7,905 nt of DNA from Spirochaetales bacterium (GCA_017998025.1 JAGODW010000059.1:1-7905), one strand, 5' to 3'. Shown: positions 1 to 7,501, counted from the first letter of the stretch. The notes: generated by a model from the sequence alone, not told the origin. Program-made: numbers and translations.

Positions 1-2
1 AC

Positions 3-1214
3 TTTGAGGATGTAAATCTACGGGATGTTTTGGATGCAGCAAAGAGGAACGAGCAGGAAATGGAAGCGGCCCGGAGAGAATTGGAAAACCTCCTGGCTCT
101 TCAAGAATCGGAAATAGGGCAAGCGAGACGGGCATTCGAGCGGGAAAGTGAAATAATCACGGCTTCGGTGAGTCTCTCGGAGGAAGAAAAGGCGAGAAGA
201 ATCGCAGCAGCTCGGGCAGCTTTAGGCCGACAAACGGATCGGATTCGGAAAGCATATCAGCCCAAAATTAAAGAAAAGGAAGCGGAAATAGAGGACATCC
301 AGAAACGGATGGAAGCGTACGATACACGGCAGGTTCAGAGGGCAAAAGAACAGGAAGAAATACTGAACAACCAGCGGAAGCTTTTTGAATTTGAGCTGGC
401 GCAGACAAAGGCAGCGTATGAGAAGGAACTGAAAGATCTGAATATCCGCTACACCCGTGAAATCGAAGAGCTGAAAAAGTACCAGCAGGAACTCATCGCT
501 GTATTAAAGGCGAATCATGCCCGGGAAATAGCCAATCTGATCCTTAAGTACAATCCAAAGGCAGTAAGCGATCCGGTTGTTCCCCTCATTCAGGCGCCTA
601 TAGATCCAGGAGTAGTGGAAGCCCGTCTTCCTGGTTTTGATCGATCCCTCATGACCGCGGAAGGAATAGTGGACCCGAATACACTGGTGCATTTAGGAGA
701 AAAGCTGCAAGAGCAGGATAGGATACTTAAAGAACTAAAGAAAATACCCTTCGAGAACATTGTGCCTCAAATCATTGCCCAGATAGAGGCAAGAGAGAAA
801 GAGGTAGCCCTTATATACGAAAGGGTGATTTCTCTGTTAGATCAGGGCCTGCGGAGTAAGAATCTAATCATCCAAAATCAAAAAGGCACAATTGAAGGGT
901 TGGAAACCCAGGTGTCAAACCAGCAGGCGTTGTTAGACCGATATGCGTATGCGGTGGAACAGTTCTTTGTCCAGACACGGGAGCAGGGATTCGTATTAGA
1001 CGCGAGGGATCCGAAAGACATCTTAGTTGCGGTAAATAAACTCCGAAAGGTTTCATCGGGATCCGTTGCACGGGTGTTCCGCCGAGATGACGAGTACATC
1101 GGAAGAATTCACTATCAGGTTGAAGGATCCCATTCGTACTGGGCGTTGTTAGACCTGGAAGATGTTCAGAATCCTATTCGCCCCTTTGATAAAATACTGG
1201 TAGAGGAACAGTAG
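3..1214 (+). CDS. Coiled-coil protein of unknown function, 5'-truncated by the window
   Basis: I do not recognise this protein. The frame is open without a stop from base 3 (reading FEDVNLRDV before the TTG at 30), so the gene begins upstream and 403 residues are visible. Roughly bases 30-540 encode a very long charged helix rich in E, K, R, Q and A, which looks like a coiled coil. A Pro-rich hinge follows (about 545-650, with PVVPLIQAPIDPG), then a second helical stretch (about 670-1040). The last ~55 residues (about 1045-1211) change character: Gly, Tyr, Trp and aromatic/charged alternation (YIGRIHYQVEG, SYWALLDLEDV) suggest a small beta-rich domain. No transmembrane segment is visible; a signal or anchor could lie in the missing N-terminus. 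The TAG stop overlaps the ribosome binding site of the next gene, a secreted protein, so the two are probably made together. A structural or envelope-linked role is only a guess. Confidence 0.85.
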   Translation, partial: FEDVNLRDVLDAAKRNEQEMEAARRELENLLALQESEIGQARRAFERESEIITASVSLSEEEKARRIAAARAALGRQTDRIRKAYQPKIKEKEAEIEDIQKRMEAYDTRQVQRAKEQEEILNNQRKLFEFELAQTKAAYEKELKDLNIRYTREIEELKKYQQELIAVLKANHAREIANLILKYNPKAVSDPVVPLIQAPIDPGVVEARLPGFDRSLMTAEGIVDPNTLVHLGEKLQEQDRILKELKKIPFENIVPQIIAQIEAREKEVALIYERVISLLDQGLRSKNLIIQNQKGTIEGLETQVSNQQALLDRYAYAVEQFFVQTREQGFVLDARDPKDILVAVNKLRKVSSGSVARVFRRDDEYIGRIHYQVEGSHSYWALLDLEDVQNPIRPFDKILVEEQ

Positions 1215-1217
1215 GAG
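1213..1217 (+). promoter_or_regulatory. Shine-Dalgarno AGGAG that fixes the start of the secreted protein gene
   Basis: AGGAG lies 8 nt before the ATG at 1226 and overlaps the upstream TAG stop at 1212-1214. The GTG at 1217 begins inside this motif and cannot use it, so the ATG at 1226 is the better start. The overlap suggests translational coupling between the two genes. Confidence 0.75.
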
Positions 1218-1225
1218 TGGAAAGT

Positions 1226-2104
1226 ATGAAAAAAGCTATGTTGATATGTTTTCTGTTGCTGGGGGGAATTCTATCTGCCCGGGCACAAGATCTTGCATCC
1301 CTCGGTCTGGAGTTTAAATCGAAATCACGGGAAGGAAATTTTACTACGTATCGTTTTACCCTTCCGGAGGATATAGATATCTCTGCATCGGTACGGAGCG
1401 AAGAACTAAGTCTTATAGATCAGGAACGGATACAAGCCCTCGTATCTATCTATCGTTCGTTCCAATTTCTCATGCCTTCCTCCATACGGATTCTACTGGG
1501 AGAAGAGCGAACAGAGATTCTTTTAGTACCCAGGTCGTTTATATACAAAGGGCAGGATCTCTCTCGTTACATGCCTTCCGGAATCCAGTTTTTCTATTCC
1601 GACTACCTCGAGTTTGATTTTAGAATCGTGGTGGATAACCTATTTCTAAGAATAAAGGGGCAGTTTTTCTCAGAGGAAGAGTTTGCAGAAAAAGTTACAG
1701 CGGCTGTATCGAATCCATATGCCTATCTTGAATCTCAGGACCCTGAGTTCATTCTAAAGCGATTCCACGAGGTTGAGAAACGTCTAGATACACTGGCTTC
1801 CCAAACCCTTCAAGGAGAAACTGCTTTGCGAGCAGGCCTGGAGGAAACCAAAGCCCTTCTGGAAGAACTCAATAGAGAGTTTCAATTACTCAGGTATGCA
1901 CTACTGGTCTTGAATAATCGAGGATTTTTCGGTAGTATTCGACTGCCTTCTGAAGAGGGCATTGCAAAGCTTATAGCTCTAAAAGAGCAAGAGCCTTCGT
2001 TAAACATAAAAGAAGCCGGAGAACGGTTGAAAAGTTTGGGAATAGAAATGACGAACAAGGAAATCTTTCTGGTGTTCAGTGTATACTTTAACGAATTTAA
2101 TTAA
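1226..2104 (+). CDS. Secreted (probably periplasmic) protein of unknown function
   Basis: This is a 292-residue protein from the ATG at 1226; the frame also allows GTG at 1217, but the AGGAG placement and the immediate MKK favour ATG. The N-terminus is a textbook signal peptide: MKK, a hydrophobic core at about residues 4-16 (LICFLLLGGIL) and a signal peptidase I site after ARA (residues 18-20, before Q21). The only early Cys (C8) is inside the core, not in a lipobox, so it is not a lipoprotein. Residues 25-145 look mixed alpha/beta with alternating hydrophobic strands (RILLG, TEILLVPRSF, FDFRIVVDNLFLRI). Residues 170-228 are helical and coiled-coil-like. Residues 243-292 form an amphipathic helical tail (PSLNIKEAGERLKSLGI) that recalls a helix-turn-helix, which is odd for an exported protein. 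I cannot name a family. It sits 11 bp after the coiled-coil gene, so a shared envelope function is possible but inferred. Confidence 0.85.
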   Translation: MKKAMLICFLLLGGILSARAQDLASLGLEFKSKSREGNFTTYRFTLPEDIDISASVRSEELSLIDQERIQALVSIYRSFQFLMPSSIRILLGEERTEILLVPRSFIYKGQDLSRYMPSGIQFFYSDYLEFDFRIVVDNLFLRIKGQFFSEEEFAEKVTAAVSNPYAYLESQDPEFILKRFHEVEKRLDTLASQTLQGETALRAGLEETKALLEELNREFQLLRYALLVLNNRGFFGSIRLPSEEGIAKLIALKEQEPSLNIKEAGERLKSLGIEMTNKEIFLVFSVYFNEFN

Positions 2105-2188
2105 AATTTATAGTTAGAGAAACCTTCCAAGCATAACAGTCGAACCTGTTCTCGGTTTTTTTAAGGAAGCATATAGGAGAATAGTAGG
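2105..2188 (+). terminator. Intergenic gap with weak hairpins and a T7 tract (possible terminator or leader of the EF-G gene)
   Basis: The largest gene-free stretch (84 bp). AACAG at 2135-2139 can pair with CTGTT at 2146-2150 (6-nt loop). Alternatively GAGAA at 2117-2121 pairs with TTCTC at 2149-2153, or AAACC at 2120-2124 (or AACC at 2143-2146) pairs with the GGTTT at 2154-2158. Seven T follow at 2156-2162. The stems are short and mutually exclusive, so this is not a classic strong terminator; weak termination of the upstream pair or an EF-G leader are both possible. A TATAGT at 2109-2114 could be a -10 element, but the best -35 (TTAACG at 2088-2093, 15-bp spacer) is poor. AGGAGA at 2175-2180 is the EF-G ribosome binding site, 8 nt before the ATG. 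Confidence 0.35.
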
Positions 2189-4270
2189 ATGGATATCTCG
2201 AAAATGAGGAATATTGGGATCAGCGCCCATATTGACTCAGGAAAGACCACACTTACCGAACGAATCTTGTACTATTGTGAAAAGATTCACATGATCCATG
2301 AGGTAAAGGGAAAGGACGGGCGTGGAGCAACGATGGACTACATGGAGCTGGAGCGGGAGAGAGGTATTACCATAACTTCTGCTTCAACCAATGTTACCTG
2401 GAAGGGGCATGCCATTAACGTAATAGATACGCCGGGGCATGTAGATTTTACCATCGAAGTGGAGCGATCGCTACGGGTATTAGATGGAGCGATTCTTGTT
2501 CTTTGTTCGGTAGGAGGTGTGCAATCCCAATCTATCACGGTAGATCGGCAGCTCCGCCGGTACAATGTTCCCTTTGTTGCTTTTATCAACAAGTGTGATC
2601 GGACGGGGGCAAATCCGTACAAGGTAAAGGACCAAATCAGAGAAAAGCTAGGGCACAATGCGGTGCTGATTCAGATTCCCATCGGATTAGAGGATAAATT
2701 TGAAGGCGTGGTAGATCTGGTACGGATGAAAGCTCTCTATTTTGAGGGTGAAAATGGGGAGGAACTCTTAGAAAAGGAAATCCCAGAAGAACTCCGGGCT
2801 GAAGCAGAAAAGAGGCGTGAAGAGATGATCGATGCTGCCTCCCTGTTTTCTGATGAACTGGCCGAAGCCTTCCTCGAAGGAACAGAGACAGAAGATCAAA
2901 TCTATGCTGCGTTACGAAAAGGGACTCTCTCTCGGAAATTGATACCCGTTTTGATGGGATCAGCTTATAAAAATAAAGGAGTACAGCCTCTCCTCGATGC
3001 AGTTGTTCACTATTTGCCGGATCCTTCTGAGGTAAAGAATATAGCCCTGGATCTAGATGCAGGTGAAAAAGAAGTAGAATTAATAGCAGATGTAAAGCTG
3101 CCTTTAGTTGCTCTCGCTTTTAAGCTGGAGGAGGGGCAGTACGGACAGCTAACCTATATCCGGATCTACCAGGGAATGCTTAGGAAAGGGGATGATTTAT
3201 ACAATACCCGATTAAAACGTAAGTTTAAGGTAGGAAGACTTATAAGGATGCATGCCCATGAAATGGAAGATATCTCAGAGGCTGTATGCGGAGATATTGT
3301 AGCTTTGTTCGGAATTGACTGTGCTTCGGGTGATACGTTCTGTAAACCCGGAATCAATTATTCTATGACTTCCATGTATGTACCAGCGCCGGTTATTTCA
3401 CTGGCTGTATTCCCTAAAGACAAAATATCGTCAGACAATATGTCCAAAGCGTTAGGCAGATTCACAAAAGAGGATCCAACATTTCATACGTATGTTGATC
3501 CTGAATCAAACCAGACTATAATTCAAGGTATGGGAGAGTTGCACCTGGATGTTTACATCGAACGGATGAAGCGGGAGTACCGGGCAGAAGTAGAAACAGG
3601 GATGCCTCAGGTAGCCTACCGAGAGACGGTTACTCAGCGTGCTGATTTTGATTATACCCATAAGAAACAGACGGGAGGTGCCGGTCAATTCGGGAGGGTT
3701 GCAGGATACATGGAACCCTGCGAGGAAAAGGAATATGAATTCGTCAACATGATTCGAGGAGGGGTGATCCCCAACGAATTCATTCCATCTTGTGATAAGG
3801 GATTTCAGGCTGCACGAATGAAAGGAACGTTGATCGGCTTCCCTGTAGTAAACATTCGTTGTGTAATAAACGATGGGTCGACCCATCCGGTAGACTCTTC
3901 AGATATTGCATTCCAGCAGGCAGCTATCGGAGCGTTCAGACAGGCGTACGACAAGGCTAAACCGGTGATCCTCGAGCCTATTATGAAGGTTGAAGTGGAG
4001 GGGCCTGCCGAGTTCCAGGGGAATATTTTTGGGAGCCTGAATCAACGGAGAGGTGTCATTATTAGTTCTACTGAGGATAATAATTTTTGCCGAATCGAAG
4101 CAGAAGTACCTCTCAGCGAAATGTTCGGGTATTCCACTGTACTTCGTTCTTTGACACAGGGAAAGGCAGAGTTTTCTATGGAGTTTCTTAAGTATGGCCG
4201 AGTTCCCAACGCTATCGGGGAAGAGCTAAAGAAAGCGTATCAGGAAAAAAGGCGCAAGGAACAAAAATAA
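2189..4270 (+). CDS. fusA: Translation elongation factor G, mitochondrial EF-G1-like (spdEFG1 type)
   Basis: This cytosolic GTPase moves tRNAs and mRNA through the ribosome after peptide bond formation. It is full length for the family (693 aa). All GTPase motifs are present: G1 AHIDSGKTT (residues 13-21), G2 RGITI with T61 (58-62), G3 DTPGH (80-84, with catalytic His84), G4 NKCD (134-137) and G5 GSA (257-259). Domain II is at roughly 300-385, domain III around 400-475, domain IV with its decoding-site loop [12 protein letters not shown] (491-502), and domain V from about 595 ([18 protein letters not shown]). From memory, the stretches [17 protein letters not shown] and [12 protein letters not shown] match human GFM1 more closely than E. 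coli FusA; the Ser in AHIDSGKTT is shared with GFM1. In Borrelia the EF-G1 type is the translocase and a second EF-G acts in ribosome recycling, so a paralogue is expected elsewhere in the genome. The start ATG has AGGAGA 8 nt upstream. Confidence 0.97.
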   Translation: MDISKMRNIGISAHIDSGKTTLTERILYYCEKIHMIHEVKGKDGRGATMDYMELERERGITITSASTNVTWKGHAINVIDTPGHVDFTIEVERSLRVLDGAILVLCSVGGVQSQSITVDRQLRRYNVPFVAFINKCDRTGANPYKVKDQIREKLGHNAVLIQIPIGLEDKFEGVVDLVRMKALYFEGENGEELLEKEIPEELRAEAEKRREEMIDAASLFSDELAEAFLEGTETEDQIYAALRKGTLSRKLIPVLMGSAYKNKGVQPLLDAVVHYLPDPSEVKNIALDLDAGEKEVELIADVKLPLVALAFKLEEGQYGQLTYIRIYQGMLRKGDDLYNTRLKRKFKVGRLIRMHAHEMEDISEAVCGDIVALFGIDCASGDTFCKPGINYSMTSMYVPAPVISLAVFPKDKISSDNMSKALGRFTKEDPTFHTYVDPESNQTIIQGMGELHLDVYIERMKREYRAEVETGMPQVAYRETVTQRADFDYTHKKQTGGAGQFGRVAGYMEPCEEKEYEFVNMIRGGVIPNEFIPSCDKGFQAARMKGTLIGFPVVNIRCVINDGSTHPVDSSDIAFQQAAIGAFRQAYDKAKPVILEPIMKVEVEGPAEFQGNIFGSLNQRRGVIISSTEDNNFCRIEAEVPLSEMFGYSTVLRSLTQGKAEFSMEFLKYGRVPNAIGEELKKAYQEKRRKEQK

Positions 4271-4274
4271 GAGA

Positions 4275-4280
4275 TATAAT
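4275..4280 (+). promoter_or_regulatory. Candidate -10 box (TATAAT) upstream of the P-loop gene
   Basis: A perfect TATAAT lies in the 40-bp gap after the EF-G stop, 30 bp before the next ATG. No good -35 lies at 16-18 bp upstream (this is the end of the EF-G gene) and there is no TG extension. The gap is AT-rich, so chance is plausible. If real, it would give the P-loop/kinase/ribA genes their own promoter. Confidence 0.3.
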
Positions 4281-4310
4281 TAAAATACCTTTGGAAAAGA
4301 GAGGTAAGGA

Positions 4311-5015
4311 ATGGTAAAAAAAGAATTGATCCGCCGAAGCCCTTTGAGGATTCTCGAAAAATCTATCAAAGAGCCGCTCAAGAAAGGGGACATTATAGTG
4401 TTAGCCTCCCCGAAAGGTATCGGGAAGACAGGATGTCTTGTCCATATAGCTACAGACAGCCTTTTACAATCTAAACATGTGATACACGTTTCATTTTCTG
4501 TCCGTACGGATCATATTATCAGCTGGTATGAGGATATTTTTAAACAATTGTCTAAAAAGCTGAATCAATCAATGGAAGTTCATGATGAGATTATAAGAAA
4601 CCGGGTTATTATGAGCTTTAATCAGGAAGGCTTAAAGACAACCCAGATTCTTCGAAGTATTGAGGCAATGATACGGGATGGGAACTTTGCAGCAGAGCAA
4701 GTTATTATAGATGGGTATGATTTTTACAAAGCAACACCCAATGACCTTCGTCTTATAAAAGATTTTGCCCGGGACTTAGGTGTCATGGTATGGTTCAGCG
4801 CTACGGTCCGTCCAGAAAATGAAAAAATCTGGGATCGAAACATGCCCCCTTCTTTGAAACCTTTTGAAGAGCAGATCGATGTATTAATTACCTTAGGAGA
4901 AGTTGAGGGAGAAATCGTACTACGACTTGTGAAGGATCACTCAACCTATCCCCAGGAAGATCTGAGTGTACGATTGGACCCAAAGACGTTAATGATCGTA
5001 GAGGAGAAAAAGTAG
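4311..5015 (+). CDS. P-loop ATPase of RecA/DnaB/KaiC-like type, unknown function
   Basis: A 234-residue soluble protein with no signal peptide or membrane segment. A Walker A-like loop SPKGIGKT lies at residues 33-40, straight after a beta strand (GDIIVLA, 26-32); the first position is Ser instead of the usual Gly/Ala. A Walker B strand with acidic end, VIID, lies at 131-134 and is followed by GYDFYK. The pattern of strand, P-loop, helix and then a VIHVSFSVR strand at 57-65 resembles the DnaB/KaiC branch of the RecA fold; VMVWFSATVRPE (158-169) fits the next core strand and a sensor position. Residues 189-208 (IDVLITLGEVEGEIVLRLVK) look like the terminal hairpin strands. No DNA-binding or helicase N-terminal domain is present, so it is a bare ATPase core. 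GAGAGG at 4299-4304 is a good ribosome binding site. The stop is 5 bp from the histidine kinase start, suggesting joint expression. The fold is fairly secure; the role is not known. Confidence 0.85.
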   Translation: MVKKELIRRSPLRILEKSIKEPLKKGDIIVLASPKGIGKTGCLVHIATDSLLQSKHVIHVSFSVRTDHIISWYEDIFKQLSKKLNQSMEVHDEIIRNRVIMSFNQEGLKTTQILRSIEAMIRDGNFAAEQVIIDGYDFYKATPNDLRLIKDFARDLGVMVWFSATVRPENEKIWDRNMPPSLKPFEEQIDVLITLGEVEGEIVLRLVKDHSTYPQEDLSVRLDPKTLMIVEEKK

Positions 5016-5020
5016 CGGGA

Positions 5021-6748
5021 ATGTCCGTAAGGATCTATTTTCCGGTCCGATCGGTAACACATGCATTCCGTCTCATATTACTGGGCTCATGGGTCCCGAT
5101 TGTTTTTGGGGTGCTGAGCACCGGATTTAGCTTAACAAATACCCTGAAAGAGCGAGGGAAGGATGAGGTTCTCCTTCAAGTGGAATCTCTTGCCGAGATT
5201 CAGAATGATGTTACACAGAAAATACAGGGAATTCTTATCGCGCTGGCCAGTCTTCCCTCAGTCAGAAACCTGGATAGGAAGGCCTCGTTACCAATCCTTT
5301 CTGCAGTCCAGCATTTTTTCCCTGAGCTTTTAAACCTGACCATTACTGATTCGAAAGGTATTGTTGTTCAGTCTGTGCTGCTCCCTGAAGGAGAGGACCT
5401 TTCCGGACGGTACCATGTCCGTGAAACTCTGCGCTCAGGGGGATTCGTAGTAGGAGAGTATATCATAAGCCGTGCTACCAACGAGCCTGCTTTAACCTTC
5501 AGTCGACCTCTGTACGATGATTTTAGAAATATCGTAGGAACTGTAAATGCAGTAATCCCTTTAAAAAATTACCAGAAGCTATTCTCTGCCCTTACATTCC
5601 CCCCGGGGTATGCTTTCGGCCTGGTGGATCGCAGGGGAAGATGGATTATCTCACTACCCCAGGGTTCTATTAGCCTCCAGGAAAAACCTATTCCAGATCA
5701 CATTTATATTAAATTCCAGTCACCAGTAGAGAAAGGAGCCCTCGAATCTACGGAACCTGATGGAATCTCTCGAATTTATGCATACCGGAATTTGAAACTT
5801 TACCCCAATGATCCTCCTTATCTAACAGTGATCCTGGGAATCCCAAAAGACTACGTAGAAGGGCCTGCTCGCTCCCACATGGTACGGACGATCGTTATTC
5901 TTCTGGGGATTCTTATCCTTTCTTTCCTTTTAGCCTGGTTTTTGTCTCGTACGTTATTTGTTACCCGGTTTAAATCGCTCATTTCAGTTACGGGGAGGCT
6001 GGGAAAAGGTGATTTAAGGGCTCGAACAGGGATTCCTCATGATGGAACCGATATAGGATTGGTTGCGGAAGCCCTGGATCGGATGGCAGAAGCTCTGGAA
6101 AAACGGGAGGAAGAAAAGGATGTGGTGTTTAAGGAACTTCGGAATATGCTATCCGAGAAAGAAACCCTCCTCCGTGAGGTGCACCATCGGGTTAAAAACA
6201 ATCTCCAGATCGTTCTTAGCCTGATACGCCTCCAGGCAGATCAAAATCAAGATCCGAAGGAATTCAGCAAGCTTTTAGAGACACGGATCAATGCTATGGC
6301 CTTGATACATGAAATGCTCTATCAGTCTACAAGTGTTGCAGCGGTGAATATGGGAGAATTTATTCCCCGTTTTATTGGGGTATTTTGCAATGAAATGGCT
6401 ACATTCCAGGAGGTACGTTGGGAAATAGCTACCGATTCTATCTACCTTCCCCTTGATAAAGCCGTACCTTTTTCACTTGCTTTGAACGAGCTTCTTTCCA
6501 ACGCTTTTAAGTATGGAGTTCCCAAGGCAATCAAGCCGGAGATTCGTGTGTTTCTAAAAAGAACAGAAAATGGTGCAGAACTAAGGGTAGAAGACAATGG
6601 TCCGGGCTTTCCAGAAGACTTTGACCCCACTCTTTCTGAGGGGCTGGGGATGCAGCTCCTGGAAGGATTCGCCCGCCAGATGGAAGGACACCTGGAATGG
6701 GAGAATAACGGCGGGGCATGCTTTATCCTCCGGTTTACTCTGGGCTAG
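5021..6748 (+). CDS. Membrane-bound Cache-type sensor histidine kinase, HisKA_2 class
   Basis: A 575-residue sensor kinase that would detect a ligand outside the inner membrane and autophosphorylate a cytoplasmic His. The order is: transmembrane helix 1 (about 17-37), an extracytoplasmic Cache-like sensor domain (about 40-285), transmembrane helix 2 (about 288-308), HAMP linker (about 309-362), a short coiled coil, the HisKA_2 phosphoacceptor motif EVHHRVKNNLQ (386-396; His389, in HRVKN, is the likely phosphosite, His388 the alternative) and a C-terminal HATPase_c domain. The ATPase domain has an N box NELLSNAFKYG (489-499), G1 DNGPG (525-529) and G2 GLG (541-543). HisKA_2 kinases include PdtaS, which signals to an ANTAR-type regulator. 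No response regulator is in the window, so the partner is unknown. The ATG is 5 bp after the upstream stop; the GAGGAG at 5001-5006 is 14 nt away, which is long, so translational coupling is likely. The ligand cannot be told from sequence. Confidence 0.93.
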   Translation: MSVRIYFPVRSVTHAFRLILLGSWVPIVFGVLSTGFSLTNTLKERGKDEVLLQVESLAEIQNDVTQKIQGILIALASLPSVRNLDRKASLPILSAVQHFFPELLNLTITDSKGIVVQSVLLPEGEDLSGRYHVRETLRSGGFVVGEYIISRATNEPALTFSRPLYDDFRNIVGTVNAVIPLKNYQKLFSALTFPPGYAFGLVDRRGRWIISLPQGSISLQEKPIPDHIYIKFQSPVEKGALESTEPDGISRIYAYRNLKLYPNDPPYLTVILGIPKDYVEGPARSHMVRTIVILLGILILSFLLAWFLSRTLFVTRFKSLISVTGRLGKGDLRARTGIPHDGTDIGLVAEALDRMAEALEKREEEKDVVFKELRNMLSEKETLLREVHHRVKNNLQIVLSLIRLQADQNQDPKEFSKLLETRINAMALIHEMLYQSTSVAAVNMGEFIPRFIGVFCNEMATFQEVRWEIATDSIYLPLDKAVPFSLALNELLSNAFKYGVPKAIKPEIRVFLKRTENGAELRVEDNGPGFPEDFDPTLSEGLGMQLLEGFARQMEGHLEWENNGGACFILRFTLG

Positions 6749-6772
6749 AAATACGGTATGTTATAGGAAACT

Positions 6773-7498
6773 ATGGATAAAGCTGAATTGTTCGCCCGTT
6801 GTGAGAAAATCGTTACCCGGGAAGAGCTTGTTAAAAAATTGAAGGAGAATCCTGATTTTGTTCCGGAAGAGTTCTACTGTAAAGGGGCAGGCCAGTACTG
6901 TGTGGAAGAGGACCTTTGCGTTCAATTAGTCGCCCGGGCCCATCTGCCTACACGGTTTGGGGAGTTCACTCTCTTTGGATTTTACGACGGCCGGGAAGAC
7001 AAGGAACATACAGCGGTAGTTAGAGGAGAGGTAAAGGAAAAGGAAAATGTGCCTCTTCGAGTACATTCTCAGTGTCACACAGGGGACGTTCTGGGTTCAT
7101 TACGGTGTGATTGCCGGGAACAACTGGAAGCTTCCCTCAAATACATCGGAGAACGGGAGTTTGGTGTTTTAATTTATTTGATGCAAGAAGGAAGGGGAAT
7201 CGGCCTATTGAATAAGATCAAGGCTTACCAGCTCCAGGATTTGGGGCTGGATACCGTGGAGGCGAACCACTTCCTGGGGTATCCGGGCGAAGCCCGGGAT
7301 TATCGGGTAGCGGCAAAGATCATTCAACTGCTGGGAATCCGCTCTGTTTCCTTACTAACGAACAACCCGGATAAGATAGAAAAACTTCGGAAGGAGGGGG
7401 TAATAATTACAGAACGCTTACCCCTCGTGATCAAACCGAATCCGCACGACGAGTTTTACCTTAAAACAAAAAAAGAAAAAATGGGACATTTAATCTAG
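6773..7498 (+). CDS. ribA: GTP cyclohydrolase II with N-terminal extension
   Basis: This cytosolic zinc enzyme opens GTP to 2,5-diamino-6-ribosylamino-4(3H)-pyrimidinone 5'-phosphate, formate and pyrophosphate, the first step of the GTP branch of riboflavin synthesis. The three zinc Cys are present (Cys101, Cys112, Cys114 in HSQCHTGD and LRCDC), as are QEGRGIGLLNKIKAY (138-152; Tyr152 aligns with E. coli Tyr105), TVEANH, LLTNNPDKI and the C-terminal KMGHL. By hand alignment E. coli Asp126/Arg128 correspond to Glu173/Arg175, a conservative change in the active site. At 241 residues it is about 45 longer than E. coli RibA (196) because of an N-terminal extension carrying Cys10, Cys36, Cys43 and Cys49. 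It is not fused to a DHBP synthase (RibB) domain. AGGA at 6764-6767 is 5 nt before the ATG, and the gene begins 24 bp after the kinase stop. No FMN riboswitch could fit in that gap. Other riboflavin genes are absent here. Confidence 0.95.
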   Translation: MDKAELFARCEKIVTREELVKKLKENPDFVPEEFYCKGAGQYCVEEDLCVQLVARAHLPTRFGEFTLFGFYDGREDKEHTAVVRGEVKEKENVPLRVHSQCHTGDVLGSLRCDCREQLEASLKYIGEREFGVLIYLMQEGRGIGLLNKIKAYQLQDLGLDTVEANHFLGYPGEARDYRVAAKIIQLLGIRSVSLLTNNPDKIEKLRKEGVIITERLPLVIKPNPHDEFYLKTKKEKMGHLI

Positions 7499-7501
7499 CC
7501 T

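Noticed and set aside
30..32. TTG as the start codon of the coiled-coil gene
   Set aside because: The frame is open upstream to base 3 and no ribosome binding site stands at the right distance, so this is an internal Leu codon of a gene cut by the window edge.
504..1099. Minus-strand open frames opposite the coiled-coil gene
   Set aside because: They are short, lack recognisable domains and lie wholly within a convincing + strand gene.
1217..1219. GTG as the start of the secreted protein
   Set aside because: It overlaps the AGGAG motif that serves the ATG at 1226, and the signal peptide begins properly with MKK from that ATG.
2338..3886. Three minus-strand open frames opposite the EF-G gene
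   Set aside because: The + strand encodes a full EF-G with every motif; the opposite frames have low-complexity, non-domain sequence typical of shadows.
6749..6772. FMN riboswitch or separate promoter for ribA
   Set aside because: The gap is only 24 bp, far too short for a riboswitch, and the TATGTT in it has no matching -35.
6442..6842. Open frames overlapping the kinase end on both strands, including a + strand frame at 6597-6842
   Set aside because: They overlap the kinase ATPase domain and ribA start in other frames and show no family features.
7462..7482. A-rich tract near the ribA end as a frameshift or slippage site
   Set aside because: The normal frame continues into the conserved KMGHL terminus seen in E. 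coli RibA, so no shift is needed.
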